From the NCBI GenBank assembly GCA_016763595.1, contig JAESTN010000279.1, positions 1 to 8,284 of the forward strand: a DNA stretch of 8,284 bases, read 5' to 3'. This document shows, in pieces, positions 1 through 7,294 of this stretch. Positions within the stretch are counted from its first letter, which is position 1. Each line of letters starts with the position of its first letter. Made by a program: the position numbers and the translations under genes. Origin of the DNA: Flavobacteriaceae bacterium (GTDB lineage: Bacteria; Bacteroidota; Bacteroidia; Flavobacteriales; Flavobacteriaceae). The notes under the pieces were generated by a model. The model was not told the origin of the DNA. It worked only from the letters and a program-made list of their open reading frames with translations, and made no database searches.

Positions 1-43
1 TTAGAAAACTTCTTATTTAATAAATATTTAACGTTCTTGTTCT

Positions 44-51
44 TATCTTTG
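44..51 (+). promoter_or_regulatory. Possible -7 promoter element of the TPR-rsmA-mgtE operon
   Basis: TATCTTTG fits the Bacteroidota -7 consensus TAnnTTTG exactly. No TTG lies 19-21 bases upstream, so the -33 half is missing or degenerate. The element ends only 6 bases before the preferred ATG at 58, which would put transcription start almost on the start codon and give a nearly leaderless mRNA. It may be a chance match, with the operon promoter lying upstream of the window. Confidence 0.35.
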
Positions 52-57
52 AAAGGC

Positions 58-1830
58 ATGAAAAACGGGTTATTCATATTGTTCTTACTTCTTTCTCAAG
101 TAAATTTTGGCCAAAACGACTATGTATTGGCCGAGAGATATTATCGTGATGGAGAATATAAAAAAGCAACAGAACTCTTTAAAGTTCTGCTTGAGAAAAA
201 CCCCTATAACACAACATATTTAAAAAGATTGACAAGCTCTTATCAAGAAACTTCTCAATTTGATACTGCAGAAAAATTGCTAAAAAGCAGGTTATTGGCA
301 AACCCAAACCAAACTTATTTATTTGTTGAAATAGGATATAACTACGACAGACAACATCAAAAAGAAAAGGCGAAGATTTATTATGATAAAGCCATTGCAT
401 CAATTCATAAAAACACAGGGATGGGTGGCTTTATTGGTCGGCTTTTTAAAGAAAACGCGTTGTTAGAGTACGCAATTTCTGCCTATGAAAAAACCATGTT
501 CTACAATCCAAATGCGAATTATCAATTTCAAGTTGCACAGATTTATGGAGAACAAGGGAACTTTGAGAAGATGTTCACTTCCTATATTGACTTAGTTGAT
601 ATAAATGTCAATTACCTGAATACTGTACAGCGTTACACAAGTAGATACATCACAGATGACAAGCTAAACAACAACAACATTCTGTTTAAAAAAGCACTGA
701 TTCGAAAATCTGTTCGCAATCCAAAAGATGTATGGAATACCTTATTAAGTTGGTTATTTATTCAGCAAAAAGAATACAATAAAGCCTTTATTCAAGAGAA
801 GGCATTGTTTAAAAGAGATCCAAAAAACATTGTTAACATACTCAATCTTGGCTATAACTCTTTTCAAAACGAAGCCTACACTACTTCTGCTAGTTGTTTT
901 GATTTTATCATTCAAAACAGTCCATTTATAGCGCAGGTTTTAACAGCTAACTTATATACTATAAAAATTTCGATTGCTAAAGACCAACCAAATACGGATC
1001 AATTATTTGACGCTGTTTTTTCTAGATATGGTAAAAAATCATCTACCTTAAAGATACAATTAGAACAGGCCAATTACTTGACTTTTAAAAAGAACCAACC
1101 AGAAAAAGCAATCTCCGTTTTAGAACATTCGCTAAAAATTGCTTCTTCAAAATTTCAAAAAGCAGCCATTAAAATTAAATTGGGCGAAGTACATGTGTTT
1201 ATTGGCAACTATAACAAAGCATTAATTTACTTTTCGCAGGTACAAACAAGCATAAAAAATCATCCTTTAGCACAACAAGCACGCTTTAAAGTGGCGCAAA
1301 CCTCCTTTTTTAAGAATGATTTTAAATGGGCTTTTGCACAACTTAAGGTGTTAAAAGCATCGACCACGCAATTAATTGCGAACGATGCCTTAGCGTTATT
1401 TTTAATCATCTCTGACAATCAACCCAAAGATTCTTTAGACACAGGTTTAAAACTATATGCACAAGCAGAATTACTCGCTTTCCAGAATAAAAACAAACAA
1501 GCAATTGATACGTTGCAACAGGTAATCACAAAATTTAAGGGTCAAAAAATTGAAGATGAAGCGCTATATAAACAAGCAAATCTATTTTCAAAAACGAACC
1601 AGTTTGAAAAAGCAATTCACAGGTATACTCGAATCATAACTTTAGATTCGGCAGGAATTTTTGTGGACGATGCCATTTATCAAATAGCAGAGATTTACAA
1701 TTCTAAATTAAATAATACAGAAAAGGCATCAGAGTATTATCAAAAGATTATTTTTGACCATCCTTCTAGCATATATTTGGTTGAAGCCAGAAAGAAATAC
1801 AGAAAACTAAGAGGAGACACCATTAATTAA
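58..1830 (+). CDS. Exported tetratricopeptide-repeat protein
   Basis: A 590-residue protein starting at the ATG at 58. An upstream in-frame TTG at 37 would add seven residues in front of a signal peptide that is already complete (Lys2, then a hydrophobic core GLFILFLLL, then SQVNFGQ with cleavage near residue 18-19), so 58 is preferred. No lipobox cysteine is present, so a soluble periplasmic or surface protein is likely. Helical TPR-type repeats with the W/L-G-Y-A-F-A-P pattern are visible near residues 22-123, 366-435 and 498-575; the centre is more degenerate. No enzymatic motif is visible. TPR arrays bind proteins or peptides, often as scaffolds of envelope complexes, but the partner is unknown. 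It is the first gene of a run with the DUF4286 gene 21 bases downstream, then rsmA and mgtE. Its export contrasts with the cytosolic RsmA, so shared transcription need not mean shared function. Confidence 0.85.
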   Translation: MKNGLFILFLLLSQVNFGQNDYVLAERYYRDGEYKKATELFKVLLEKNPYNTTYLKRLTSSYQETSQFDTAEKLLKSRLLANPNQTYLFVEIGYNYDRQHQKEKAKIYYDKAIASIHKNTGMGGFIGRLFKENALLEYAISAYEKTMFYNPNANYQFQVAQIYGEQGNFEKMFTSYIDLVDINVNYLNTVQRYTSRYITDDKLNNNNILFKKALIRKSVRNPKDVWNTLLSWLFIQQKEYNKAFIQEKALFKRDPKNIVNILNLGYNSFQNEAYTTSASCFDFIIQNSPFIAQVLTANLYTIKISIAKDQPNTDQLFDAVFSRYGKKSSTLKIQLEQANYLTFKKNQPEKAISVLEHSLKIASSKFQKAAIKIKLGEVHVFIGNYNKALIYFSQVQTSIKNHPLAQQARFKVAQTSFFKNDFKWAFAQLKVLKASTTQLIANDALALFLIISDNQPKDSLDTGLKLYAQAELLAFQNKNKQAIDTLQQVITKFKGQKIEDEALYKQANLFSKTNQFEKAIHRYTRIITLDSAGIFVDDAIYQIAEIYNSKLNNTEKASEYYQKIIFDHPSSIYLVEARKKYRKLRGDTIN

Positions 1831-1851
1831 CCCATTTTTACATTAAAACAA

Positions 1852-2181
1852 ATGTACATATACAATGTCACTTTAAGTATTGATAAAAGCATTCATGAAG
1901 AATGGCTAGAGTGGATACACCATCACATTCCAGAAGTATTGGCAACTGGCAAATTTATATCCGCAAAATTAACACAGGTATTAATTGAGGAAGAAATGGA
2001 CGGAGTAACGTATTCTATCCAATATACCGCAAACTCTCGAGAAGATTTAGACAGTTATTATAAAGAAGATGCAGAGCGGTTACGCAAAGACGGAATGCTA
2101 AAGTTTGGTGATAAAATGCTAGCTTTTAGAACCGAATTAAAAATTGTGAATGAGTTTTTTTCTAATCAAGTAAAAAATTAA
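1852..2181 (+). CDS. DUF4286 family small protein
   Basis: A 109-residue protein that I recognise as a DUF4286 member, a small Bacteroidota family of about 100 residues. It opens [11 protein letters not shown], has a central His-rich stretch ([10 protein letters not shown]), and a conserved middle ending near YSIQYTANS. The predicted fold is an alternating alpha/beta ferredoxin-like domain of the dimeric alpha-beta barrel kind; this is inferred from the pattern of strands and the SREDLDSYY helix. There is no signal peptide or membrane segment, so it should be cytoplasmic. The biochemical role is unknown. It sits 21 bases after the TPR gene and only 2 bases before rsmA, so it is co-transcribed and probably translationally coupled with rsmA. 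This linkage is common in flavobacteria and could hint at a ribosome-related role, but that is guilt by association only. Confidence 0.85.
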   Translation: MYIYNVTLSIDKSIHEEWLEWIHHHIPEVLATGKFISAKLTQVLIEEEMDGVTYSIQYTANSREDLDSYYKEDAERLRKDGMLKFGDKMLAFRTELKIVNEFFSNQVKN

Positions 2182-2183
2182 GT

Positions 2184-2987
2184 ATGGGCGTTAGAGCTAA
2201 AAAACATTTAGGACAACATTTTTTAATCGATGAGAGCATCGCAAAAAAAATAACAGATGCGTTAACCGAAAACGGGTACGATCATGTATTAGAAATTGGT
2301 CCTGGGATGGGAGTTTTAACCAAGTATTTATTAGAAAAAAAACCGAAAATTACGGTTATGGAACTTGATTATGATTCCGTAGCATATTTAAAAGAATCCT
2401 TTCCTTTAGAACATATAAAATTAGATACCAGTAAAGAAAAATTTTCCATTCTTGAAGGTGATTTCTTAAAACAAGACATCAACAAGGTTTTCAATAATGA
2501 GCAATTTGCAATTATTGGTAATTTCCCTTATAATATCTCTTCTCAAATTCTTTTTAAAGCAATTGAAAACAGAGCACATGTACCAGAATTTGCTGGAATG
2601 TTTCAAAAAGAAGTTGCCAAAAGAATTGCAGAAAAAGAAGGTAGTAAAGTGTACGGAATCTTATCTGTATTGACTCAAGCATTTTATGATGTTGAGTACC
2701 TATTTACAGTACCACCAGAAGTATTTAACCCTCCTCCAAAGGTAGAATCTGGCGTAATTAGATTGATACGAAAAGAAAACTACACACTTCCTGTAGATGA
2801 AAAACTCTTTTTTAAAGTCGTGAAAATGAGCTTTAACCAACGTAGAAAAATGTTACGAGGAAGCTTAAAATCATTTAAACTTTCGGATTCCTTAAAAGAA
2901 GACCCTATATTTGCGATGCGTCCAGAACAATTATCCGTGGAGCAATTCATTAATTTGACCGCAAAAATAGCAGCCAATGGCATTTAA
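2184..2987 (+). CDS. rsmA: 16S rRNA (adenine(1518)-N6/adenine(1519)-N6)-dimethyltransferase RsmA (KsgA)
   Basis: A 267-residue enzyme of normal family length. It dimethylates two adjacent adenines in the 3' terminal hairpin (helix 45) of 16S rRNA, using S-adenosylmethionine, late in 30S assembly; its loss classically gives kasugamycin resistance. Visible motifs in order: N-terminal KKHLGQHFL (6-14), SAM-binding motif [11 protein letters not shown] (37-46), acidic ME-LD end of strand 2 (59-62), EGDF (91-94), catalytic motif IV as NFPY (113-116, a variant of the usual NLPY), then [14 protein letters not shown] (176-189) and the C-terminal FNQRRKMLR (217-225). The ATG at 2184 places KKHLGQHF at the usual distance from the N-terminus. 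It follows the DUF4286 stop by 2 bases, and its last 11 bases overlap the start of mgtE, indicating one transcript and probable translational coupling. No key residue is missing. Confidence 0.97.
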   Translation: MGVRAKKHLGQHFLIDESIAKKITDALTENGYDHVLEIGPGMGVLTKYLLEKKPKITVMELDYDSVAYLKESFPLEHIKLDTSKEKFSILEGDFLKQDINKVFNNEQFAIIGNFPYNISSQILFKAIENRAHVPEFAGMFQKEVAKRIAEKEGSKVYGILSVLTQAFYDVEYLFTVPPEVFNPPPKVESGVIRLIRKENYTLPVDEKLFFKVVKMSFNQRRKMLRGSLKSFKLSDSLKEDPIFAMRPEQLSVEQFINLTAKIAANGI

Positions 2988-4326
2988 AATTACAAAAGAA
3001 CTTTTAGAAAATGTCGCATTATATATCGAAAACGGTAATAATAATGCGCTGTCGTCTCTGTTTGCAGAAATGCATCATGCAGATATTGCAGAAATTTTAG
3101 ATGAAATTTCTTTTGATTATGCTGTGTACATTATCAAACTATTAGATAGTGAAACTACTGCTGAGGTGTTAATGGATGTTGATGATGACGTTCGTGAAAA
3201 AATCTTAAAAAACTTATCTGCTAAAGAAATCGCTGAAGAGATTGATGCGTTGGATACAGATGATGCCGCAGATATTATAGCAGAGTTGCCCGAAGAAAGG
3301 CAAGAGGCGGTAATGTCTGAAATTGAAGACGAATCGCATGCCAAAGACATTGTAGATCTATTGCGTTATGATGAAGATTCTGCCGGTGGTTTAATGGCCA
3401 AAGAATTGGTGAAGGTCAATGTAAATTGGACCGTTTTGAAGTGTGTCAAAGAAATGCGGGCTCAGGCAGAAGAAGTGACAAGAGTACATTCTATATACGT
3501 TGTTGATGATAGCGGAAAATTAAAAGGAAGACTTTCTTTAAAAGATTTACTAATTGCCTCTACGAGAACTTCTATTTCTGAAGTCTACATACCAAAAGTA
3601 GATTTTGTAAAGGTAAATGATGAAGCCGAAGATGTGGCTAATATTATGCGTAAATACGATTTGGAAGCCATTCCGGTTGTAGATGAATTAGGCATATTGG
3701 TTGGTAGAATCACCATTGATGACATTGTAGATGTAATCAAAGAAGAAGCAGATAAAGATTACCAATTAGCAGCAGGTTTAGTAGAAGATGTAGAAGCTGA
3801 TGACAGTATTGCACAATTAACAAGAGCACGATTACCTTGGTTATTTCTTGGATTAATTGGTGGTGTAGGCGCTTTCTTGATTATGGAAGGCTTTCAAGAT
3901 ATCTTTAAAGAAGATGCTATATTATTCTTTTTTACTCCTTTAATTGCTGCCATGGCCGGAAATGTGGGAGTGCAATCTTCTGCAATCATTGTACAAGGAT
4001 TGGCAAATGACGATATAAAAGGAAGCATCAACAATCGCCTAATAAAAGAAATGCTATTGGCTGCTTTAAATGGATTCATTTTAGCAATTTTCTTATTTCT
4101 TTTTATTTGGTTTTACAACGGAGAAACTCAAAAAGCCTTGGCCATTTCTGTTTCTTTAATTATTGTAATTATAGTTGCTGGAATTATAGGAACGTTTATA
4201 CCGTTATTTTTAGACAAACGCGGAATTGATCCCGCAATTGCTACAGGTCCGTTTATTACAACAAGTAATGATATTTTTGGAATCTTAATTTACTTTTGGA
4301 TAGCCAAACTAATTATTGGAATTTAA
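2977..4326 (+). CDS. mgtE: Magnesium transporter MgtE
   Basis: A 449-residue inner-membrane Mg2+ channel/transporter of the MgtE (SLC41-related) family. Domain order is complete. A cytoplasmic acidic helical N domain spans about 5-130, with [11 protein letters not shown] at 95-105. It is followed by the linker SAGGLM (135-140). Two CBS domains lie at about 140-195 and 200-258. A connecting plug helix spans about 260-282, and five membrane helices run from about 286 to the end. Pore-family signatures are [10 protein letters not shown] (328-337) and DPAIATGPF (418-426). Asp432 in TTSND corresponds by alignment to the pore aspartate of the Thermus protein. In characterised homologues the N and CBS domains bind Mg2+ and close the pore when intracellular Mg2+ is high, so control is likely post-translational; no leader or riboswitch is possible here because the ATG lies inside rsmA. 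It is the last gene of the operon, followed by a terminator. Confidence 0.96.
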   Translation: MAFKITKELLENVALYIENGNNNALSSLFAEMHHADIAEILDEISFDYAVYIIKLLDSETTAEVLMDVDDDVREKILKNLSAKEIAEEIDALDTDDAADIIAELPEERQEAVMSEIEDESHAKDIVDLLRYDEDSAGGLMAKELVKVNVNWTVLKCVKEMRAQAEEVTRVHSIYVVDDSGKLKGRLSLKDLLIASTRTSISEVYIPKVDFVKVNDEAEDVANIMRKYDLEAIPVVDELGILVGRITIDDIVDVIKEEADKDYQLAAGLVEDVEADDSIAQLTRARLPWLFLGLIGGVGAFLIMEGFQDIFKEDAILFFFTPLIAAMAGNVGVQSSAIIVQGLANDDIKGSINNRLIKEMLLAALNGFILAIFLFLFIWFYNGETQKALAISVSLIIVIIVAGIIGTFIPLFLDKRGIDPAIATGPFITTSNDIFGILIYFWIAKLIIGI

Positions 4327-4329
4327 AAA

Positions 4330-4364
4330 GCTTTTGATGTGTTAAATCAAAAGCCTTTATTTTT
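4330..4364. terminator. Bidirectional intrinsic terminator between mgtE and the convergent response regulator
   Basis: A perfect 9-bp stem, GCTTTTGAT (4330-4338) with ATCAAAAGC (4346-4354), encloses a 7-base loop. It starts 4 bases after the mgtE stop codon. On the + strand it is followed by TTTATTTTT (4356-4364). On the - strand the stem is followed by a T5 run (4329-4325), so it can also stop transcripts arriving from the response regulator gene. Confidence 0.85.
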
Positions 4365-4511
4365 CCTTTTCGAGTTGTTACCCTAACCACAACTGCAAAT
4401 CCCCACCTTTTTCAATAGGAATTCCTTTTTTATAACAGGTCAAAGTTACGTTTAACCAGAACAATACACCTGTTGAAAACCGCAAATGAAAACGTGAAAA
4501 CCCGCAAAAAA
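4365..4511. other. Convergent intergenic gap with short repeats
   Basis: This 147-base stretch between the mgtE terminator and the response regulator stop codon holds no convincing gene. It contains the self-complementary AGGAATTCCT (4417-4426), a 7-bp inverted repeat AACAGGT/ACCTGTT (4434-4440 and 4468-4474), and three related direct copies GAAAACCGC (4475-4483), GAAAACG (4488-4494) and GAAAACCCGC (4496-4505). The function of these is not evident. Confidence 0.5.
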
Positions 4512-5177
4512 TCAATCAATAATCCCTAATTCTTTTGCCTTTAATATTAAATCTGTGTTATTTACAGCATTTAAATCTATTCTTAAATTGGCTAACTTAG
4601 CTTCAATAGACCTTAACTTTATAGGAGATCCATCGGCTTTATGTATCACTCCAACTAGGTTACTTATTTTAGATTGTTTTGGTAATTCTTTTAAAATCTG
4701 AATCGCAACTTCGTCCATTTGTATTTCTACACAGGCTCTTTTTATAAGCTTTTGATGCACTTCATGTGAATAATACACATCATTATTCATTATTTTTTTA
4801 ATTGCAAAATTCAACTCAGTTGCATCGCACTTATTTTTTAGTAAATAGGCAGATGGTTTTAAATTATGAATCACATTATAAAGCCTATTTGTTTCTGTAT
4901 GACCAGTAATAACTGCAATCTTAATTGCAATTTTTTCTTTTTGAATTGCTTTTATCAAATGTTCGCCGCTTTCAATTTTTGTAGAAAAAGAGCTGTTGTC
5001 AAAACTTAAATCTGTAAATAGAATGTCAAAAGATCCTTCTTTTATTTTTGCAAATGCATCATCGCAATTTGTACTAGAAACGACTTCATAATTTCCTTTT
5101 TCTTTAAGTGATGACATGATTCCGTCAAGGATCAATTGGTGGTCATCTACTACTACTATTTTTAATGGACTAAACAT
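4512..5177 (-). CDS. Response regulator with divergent LuxR/NarL-like DNA-binding domain
   Basis: A 221-residue two-component regulator, presumed partner of the upstream histidine kinase. The receiver domain (about 4-130) has the acidic pair Asp11-Asp12, phospho-acceptor Asp56 (in LFTDLSF), Thr91 and Lys114, all expected for an active receiver. The loop after Asp56 is longer than usual: the conserved glycine comes at 71 rather than about eight residues after the Asp, and the usual Met-Pro is absent. The output domain (about 154-220) resembles a LuxR/NarL helix-turn-helix, with likely recognition helix around 187-203 and a LuxR-like ending (NNTDLILKAKELGII), but the first half is divergent and carries an insert near 181-186. 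It should be a cytoplasmic transcription factor; its targets are unknown. Its ATG lies inside the kinase stop region with an 8-base overlap, so the two genes are translationally coupled. Confidence 0.92.
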   Translation of the reverse strand: MFSPLKIVVVDDHQLILDGIMSSLKEKGNYEVVSSTNCDDAFAKIKEGSFDILFTDLSFDNSSFSTKIESGEHLIKAIQKEKIAIKIAVITGHTETNRLYNVIHNLKPSAYLLKNKCDATELNFAIKKIMNNDVYYSHEVHQKLIKRACVEIQMDEVAIQILKELPKQSKISNLVGVIHKADGSPIKLRSIEAKLANLRIDLNAVNNTDLILKAKELGIID

Positions 5178-7134
5178 GTATAGGGATTTCTATTTGAATG
5201 GTGGTTCCTTTATTAATAATGCTTTGTATTTCAATTTTACCGCCTAACTCTTGTATTCTTTCTCGTTGATTTTTTAACCCAATTCCACCTGCCTTTTCTG
5301 ACACATTAAATCCAACTCCAGTATCTTCAATACTTACATATGCTTTATTTTTATCAAGAGTAAGCCTAATCTTTATGTGCGTTGTCTTTGCATGTTTATG
5401 TGCATTTTGTACATTTTCTCGAATGCATAAATACACCGTTCTTTTGATAGAATTTTCTAGAATCGACCAATCATTTTCTTTTAATCCACGAATAGAAATT
5501 TTACATGTTGAAGAGAAATAATCACTCACTAAATTCACCAATTGATCCTGAAAAGAAACCTCATCAAAATTGACACTACTTAATTGGTGTGATAAATTCC
5601 GAACATTATTTGTTACAGAGTTTAAGCTTTCTGCAATGGCTGTTTGATTGTCCTTTTCTAATTGTTGGTGTAACATCCTTAAATCTCCAGCCACTTCATC
5701 ATGCAACGACTTTGCTATTTGTTGCCTTTCTTCTTCTCTAACCTCTACCTTTTGTAATTGTGCCTCAAAAGCCAATTTTTTTCTTCTATTCTTAAATACC
5801 AAAACACTAATTCCTAAGAGCAACAGACTTCCTATTGCGACTAAAAAACCAATTGCTTTTTGCTGTTTTTCTTGTTCTATTTCTAGTTGTTTATTCTCAT
5901 TTTCAATTTTTAATGTAGCATTTTCTTTTTCTTTTTTATCCGTTTCAAATCTAATTCTAGCAAATTGATTTTTTATTGTTCGTTCTCGTTTAAACAAACT
6001 ATCGTTTAAACGGATATATGTTTTCAAATATTCATTTGCAGTTTTTCGATTGACAATTTTAGATTTTGCCAGTAATTTCAATGCTCTTGTTTCTCTTAGT
6101 AAATGCTTAGACTCTTTAGCAAATTCTAACCCTCTTTTAGCATGATACAGTGCTTTTTTTTCATCATTCATAGCATAGTAATACTTTGACAATAAATTAT
6201 GACTGGTACTTAAACCTTTTGTATCATTATTCTTAACCTTTAAATCATTCGCTTCTTTTAATCCTTGGTACGCTTTTTCTGGGTTCTTTTGTAAAATATA
6301 CGCATCAGATAAATTTTCTACCAATAAATAATATTTTGAACGAAATTTAATCGCAATACTATCAAGAGCCAATCCTTCTTTTAAAAAAGTGATGGCCTTA
6401 TCATAGTTCCCTTCATTGATATAAGTAATCCCAATATTATTAAAATAATTCAATATGGCTCTTGTTTTCCTTCTTCCATTTGGGTTTTTCTCATTTATTT
6501 CTTTCGCCTTATTCAAATACCTTCTTGCTTCTTTATATTTACCTGCTCTTGAAGACAGCAGTCCTAAATTTGTATATAAAAAACCAGTATATCGATAATC
6601 ATTGATTGGTTCTAAATATTTCAGTCCTTCTATTGCTGAAATTTCAGAACCTAAAAGATCTTTCCCATCTCGTTGTACATTAGCCATACTTAACAAGCGC
6701 CTACCTACTTCCAAAGAATCTTTAATAAGCACAGAAATATTTTTGGATTCTGCATAATAATACAAAGAACTGTCTCTTGTAAAATTTAACAAATGAAATA
6801 AAGCTTTATAATGGAACATTTTTGCCAAGGCAAGAGAGTCTTGAGAACGCATATACAGCCTTTTCAAATTTTGGTGTGCTAAATCTAAGTTTTTGACTTT
6901 CTTTTTAAAATAGCTTTGTAGTCCAAATTTGATATTGGTTTCTCTAATTAAAGAATCGTGATGTATTTCTTCAGCTAAATCAACAGCTCGTTTTAACTCT
7001 TTGAGTTGGTTTTTTCTTTTGGTATTATTGAGATAATACAAGATAGAATCTTTTTCAACCATTGGTTTTTGGGAGAAAACAAGATTGCAAATAAGAAAAA
7101 AAGAAAAAAGAAATAGTTTTTTTTTGTAAAGCAT
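5170..7134 (-). CDS. TPR-containing sensor histidine kinase (HisKA_3/HATPase type)
   Basis: A 654-residue membrane sensor kinase. A signal peptide (Lys4-6, hydrophobic FLFSFFLICNLVFS, cleavage near 21-22) exports a large helical domain of TPR repeats (about 30-375; clear units around 182-215, 226-260 and 307-340). A Glu/Lys-rich coiled coil (about 385-425) leads to one membrane helix (about 427-447), so the TPR sensor is periplasmic and the kinase cytoplasmic. The dimerisation/phospho-acceptor motif is QQIAKSLHDEVAGDL with His478. The ATPase domain shows the N box (Glu573, Asn574, Asn577), DTGVGF (604-609) and GGIGLKNQRERI (616-627). It therefore belongs to the NarX/DesK-like class that pairs with LuxR-type regulators, matching the adjacent gene. 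The start codon lies 3 bases after the T-run of a hairpin that follows the small peptide gene. The ligand is unknown; TPR domains commonly bind peptides or proteins. Confidence 0.94.
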   Translation of the reverse strand: MLYKKKLFLFSFFLICNLVFSQKPMVEKDSILYYLNNTKRKNQLKELKRAVDLAEEIHHDSLIRETNIKFGLQSYFKKKVKNLDLAHQNLKRLYMRSQDSLALAKMFHYKALFHLLNFTRDSSLYYYAESKNISVLIKDSLEVGRRLLSMANVQRDGKDLLGSEISAIEGLKYLEPINDYRYTGFLYTNLGLLSSRAGKYKEARRYLNKAKEINEKNPNGRRKTRAILNYFNNIGITYINEGNYDKAITFLKEGLALDSIAIKFRSKYYLLVENLSDAYILQKNPEKAYQGLKEANDLKVKNNDTKGLSTSHNLLSKYYYAMNDEKKALYHAKRGLEFAKESKHLLRETRALKLLAKSKIVNRKTANEYLKTYIRLNDSLFKRERTIKNQFARIRFETDKKEKENATLKIENENKQLEIEQEKQQKAIGFLVAIGSLLLLGISVLVFKNRRKKLAFEAQLQKVEVREEERQQIAKSLHDEVAGDLRMLHQQLEKDNQTAIAESLNSVTNNVRNLSHQLSSVNFDEVSFQDQLVNLVSDYFSSTCKISIRGLKENDWSILENSIKRTVYLCIRENVQNAHKHAKTTHIKIRLTLDKNKAYVSIEDTGVGFNVSEKAGGIGLKNQRERIQELGGKIEIQSIINKGTTIQIEIPIHV

Positions 7135-7137
7135 ACT

Positions 7138-7165
7138 AAAAAACGCCTTGAAACTTCAAGACGTT
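7138..7165 (-). terminator. Hairpin terminator or attenuator between small peptide gene and histidine kinase
   Basis: Read on the - strand, AACGTCTTGAA pairs with TTCAAGGCGTT (7165-7142), 11 pairs including one G-U wobble, and runs into six T (7143-7138). The wobble pairs only in - strand RNA; on the + strand it is a C/A mismatch, so the structure is adapted to the - transcript. It begins 15 bases after the small ORF stop and its T-run ends 3 bases before the kinase ATG. It should stop most transcripts after the peptide gene and could also hide the kinase translation start. A T-run is also present on the other side (7169-7175), but no + strand gene needs it. Confidence 0.8.
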
Positions 7166-7180
7166 ATATTTTTTTAAGAG

Positions 7181-7294
7181 TTAACCACCTTCACCACTTC
7201 CGTTTCCTTCATCTCCGTCTCCTGTATCAGCATCATCTCCGCCTGGTTGGCCTTTTAGTACTTCACTTTTTAAACACTTTTCAAATTTCATCAT
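7181..7294 (-). CDS. Small acidic Gly-rich peptide with double-glycine motif, possible signalling or RiPP-like precursor
   Basis: A 37-codon ORF starting with ATG ATG (7294 or 7291). The N-terminal half is leader-like: charged, with a single Cys at position 7, ending LKGQPGG at 13-19. The remaining 18 residues contain only Asp, Glu, Gly, Asn, Ser, Thr and one Ala (five Asp, two Glu, seven Gly) and end in GG. It has no signal peptide or membrane segment and I recognise no named family. Double-glycine leaders are the cleavage site of C39-peptidase ABC exporters, and short GG-leader precursors are frequent in Bacteroidota; whether this is one is inference. Support for being a real gene: a good promoter just upstream, an intrinsic terminator 15 bases after its stop, and base composition far richer in G on the coding strand than its surroundings. 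No exporter or modifying enzyme lies in the window. The adjacent TPR kinase is the obvious candidate receptor. Confidence 0.65.
   Translation of the reverse strand: MMKFEKCLKSEVLKGQPGGDDADTGDGDEGNGSGEGG

Noticed and set aside
1..36. 3' end of an upstream gene
   Set aside because: One forward frame is open through this stretch, but it is too short to identify and shows no recognisable C-terminal motif.
179..403. 74-codon open frame on the - strand in the TPR gene
   Set aside because: Antisense to a clear TPR coding region with no recognisable motif or promoter.
2780..2983. 67-codon open frame on the - strand in rsmA
   Set aside because: Antisense to conserved RsmA C-terminal motifs; no independent support.
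2977..3000. Mg2+ riboswitch ahead of mgtE
   Set aside because: There is no leader: the start codon lies inside rsmA, so an M-box-type element cannot fit.
3117..3350. Ser-rich 77-codon open frame on the - strand inside mgtE
   Set aside because: It lies antisense to the well-matched acidic N domain of MgtE; Ser/Ala richness is the mirror of Asp/Glu/Ala codons. No promoter or family match.
3894..4079. 61-codon open frame on the - strand in the mgtE membrane domain
   Set aside because: Antisense to the conserved pore region; no motif or promoter.
4417..4426. AGGAATTCCT followed by a T-run as a second terminator
   Set aside because: The palindrome has no loop, so it cannot form a stable RNA hairpin; it is only a self-complementary DNA word.
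5648..5968. Cys/Ser/Phe-rich 106-codon open frame on the + strand inside the histidine kinase gene
   Set aside because: Antisense shadow of the Glu/Lys-rich coiled coil and kinase core; composition is an artefact of the complementary codons.
5170..7134. RRNPP-type cytoplasmic peptide receptor
   Set aside because: The TPR domain follows a signal peptide and precedes a membrane helix and kinase, so it is not an RRNPP protein; only the general idea of peptide binding by TPRs carries over.
7181..7240. EF-hand or thrombospondin-type calcium loop in the peptide tail
   Set aside because: The Asp spacing only partly fits DxDxDG patterns and glycine replaces ligand positions; an acidic low-complexity tail explains it equally well.
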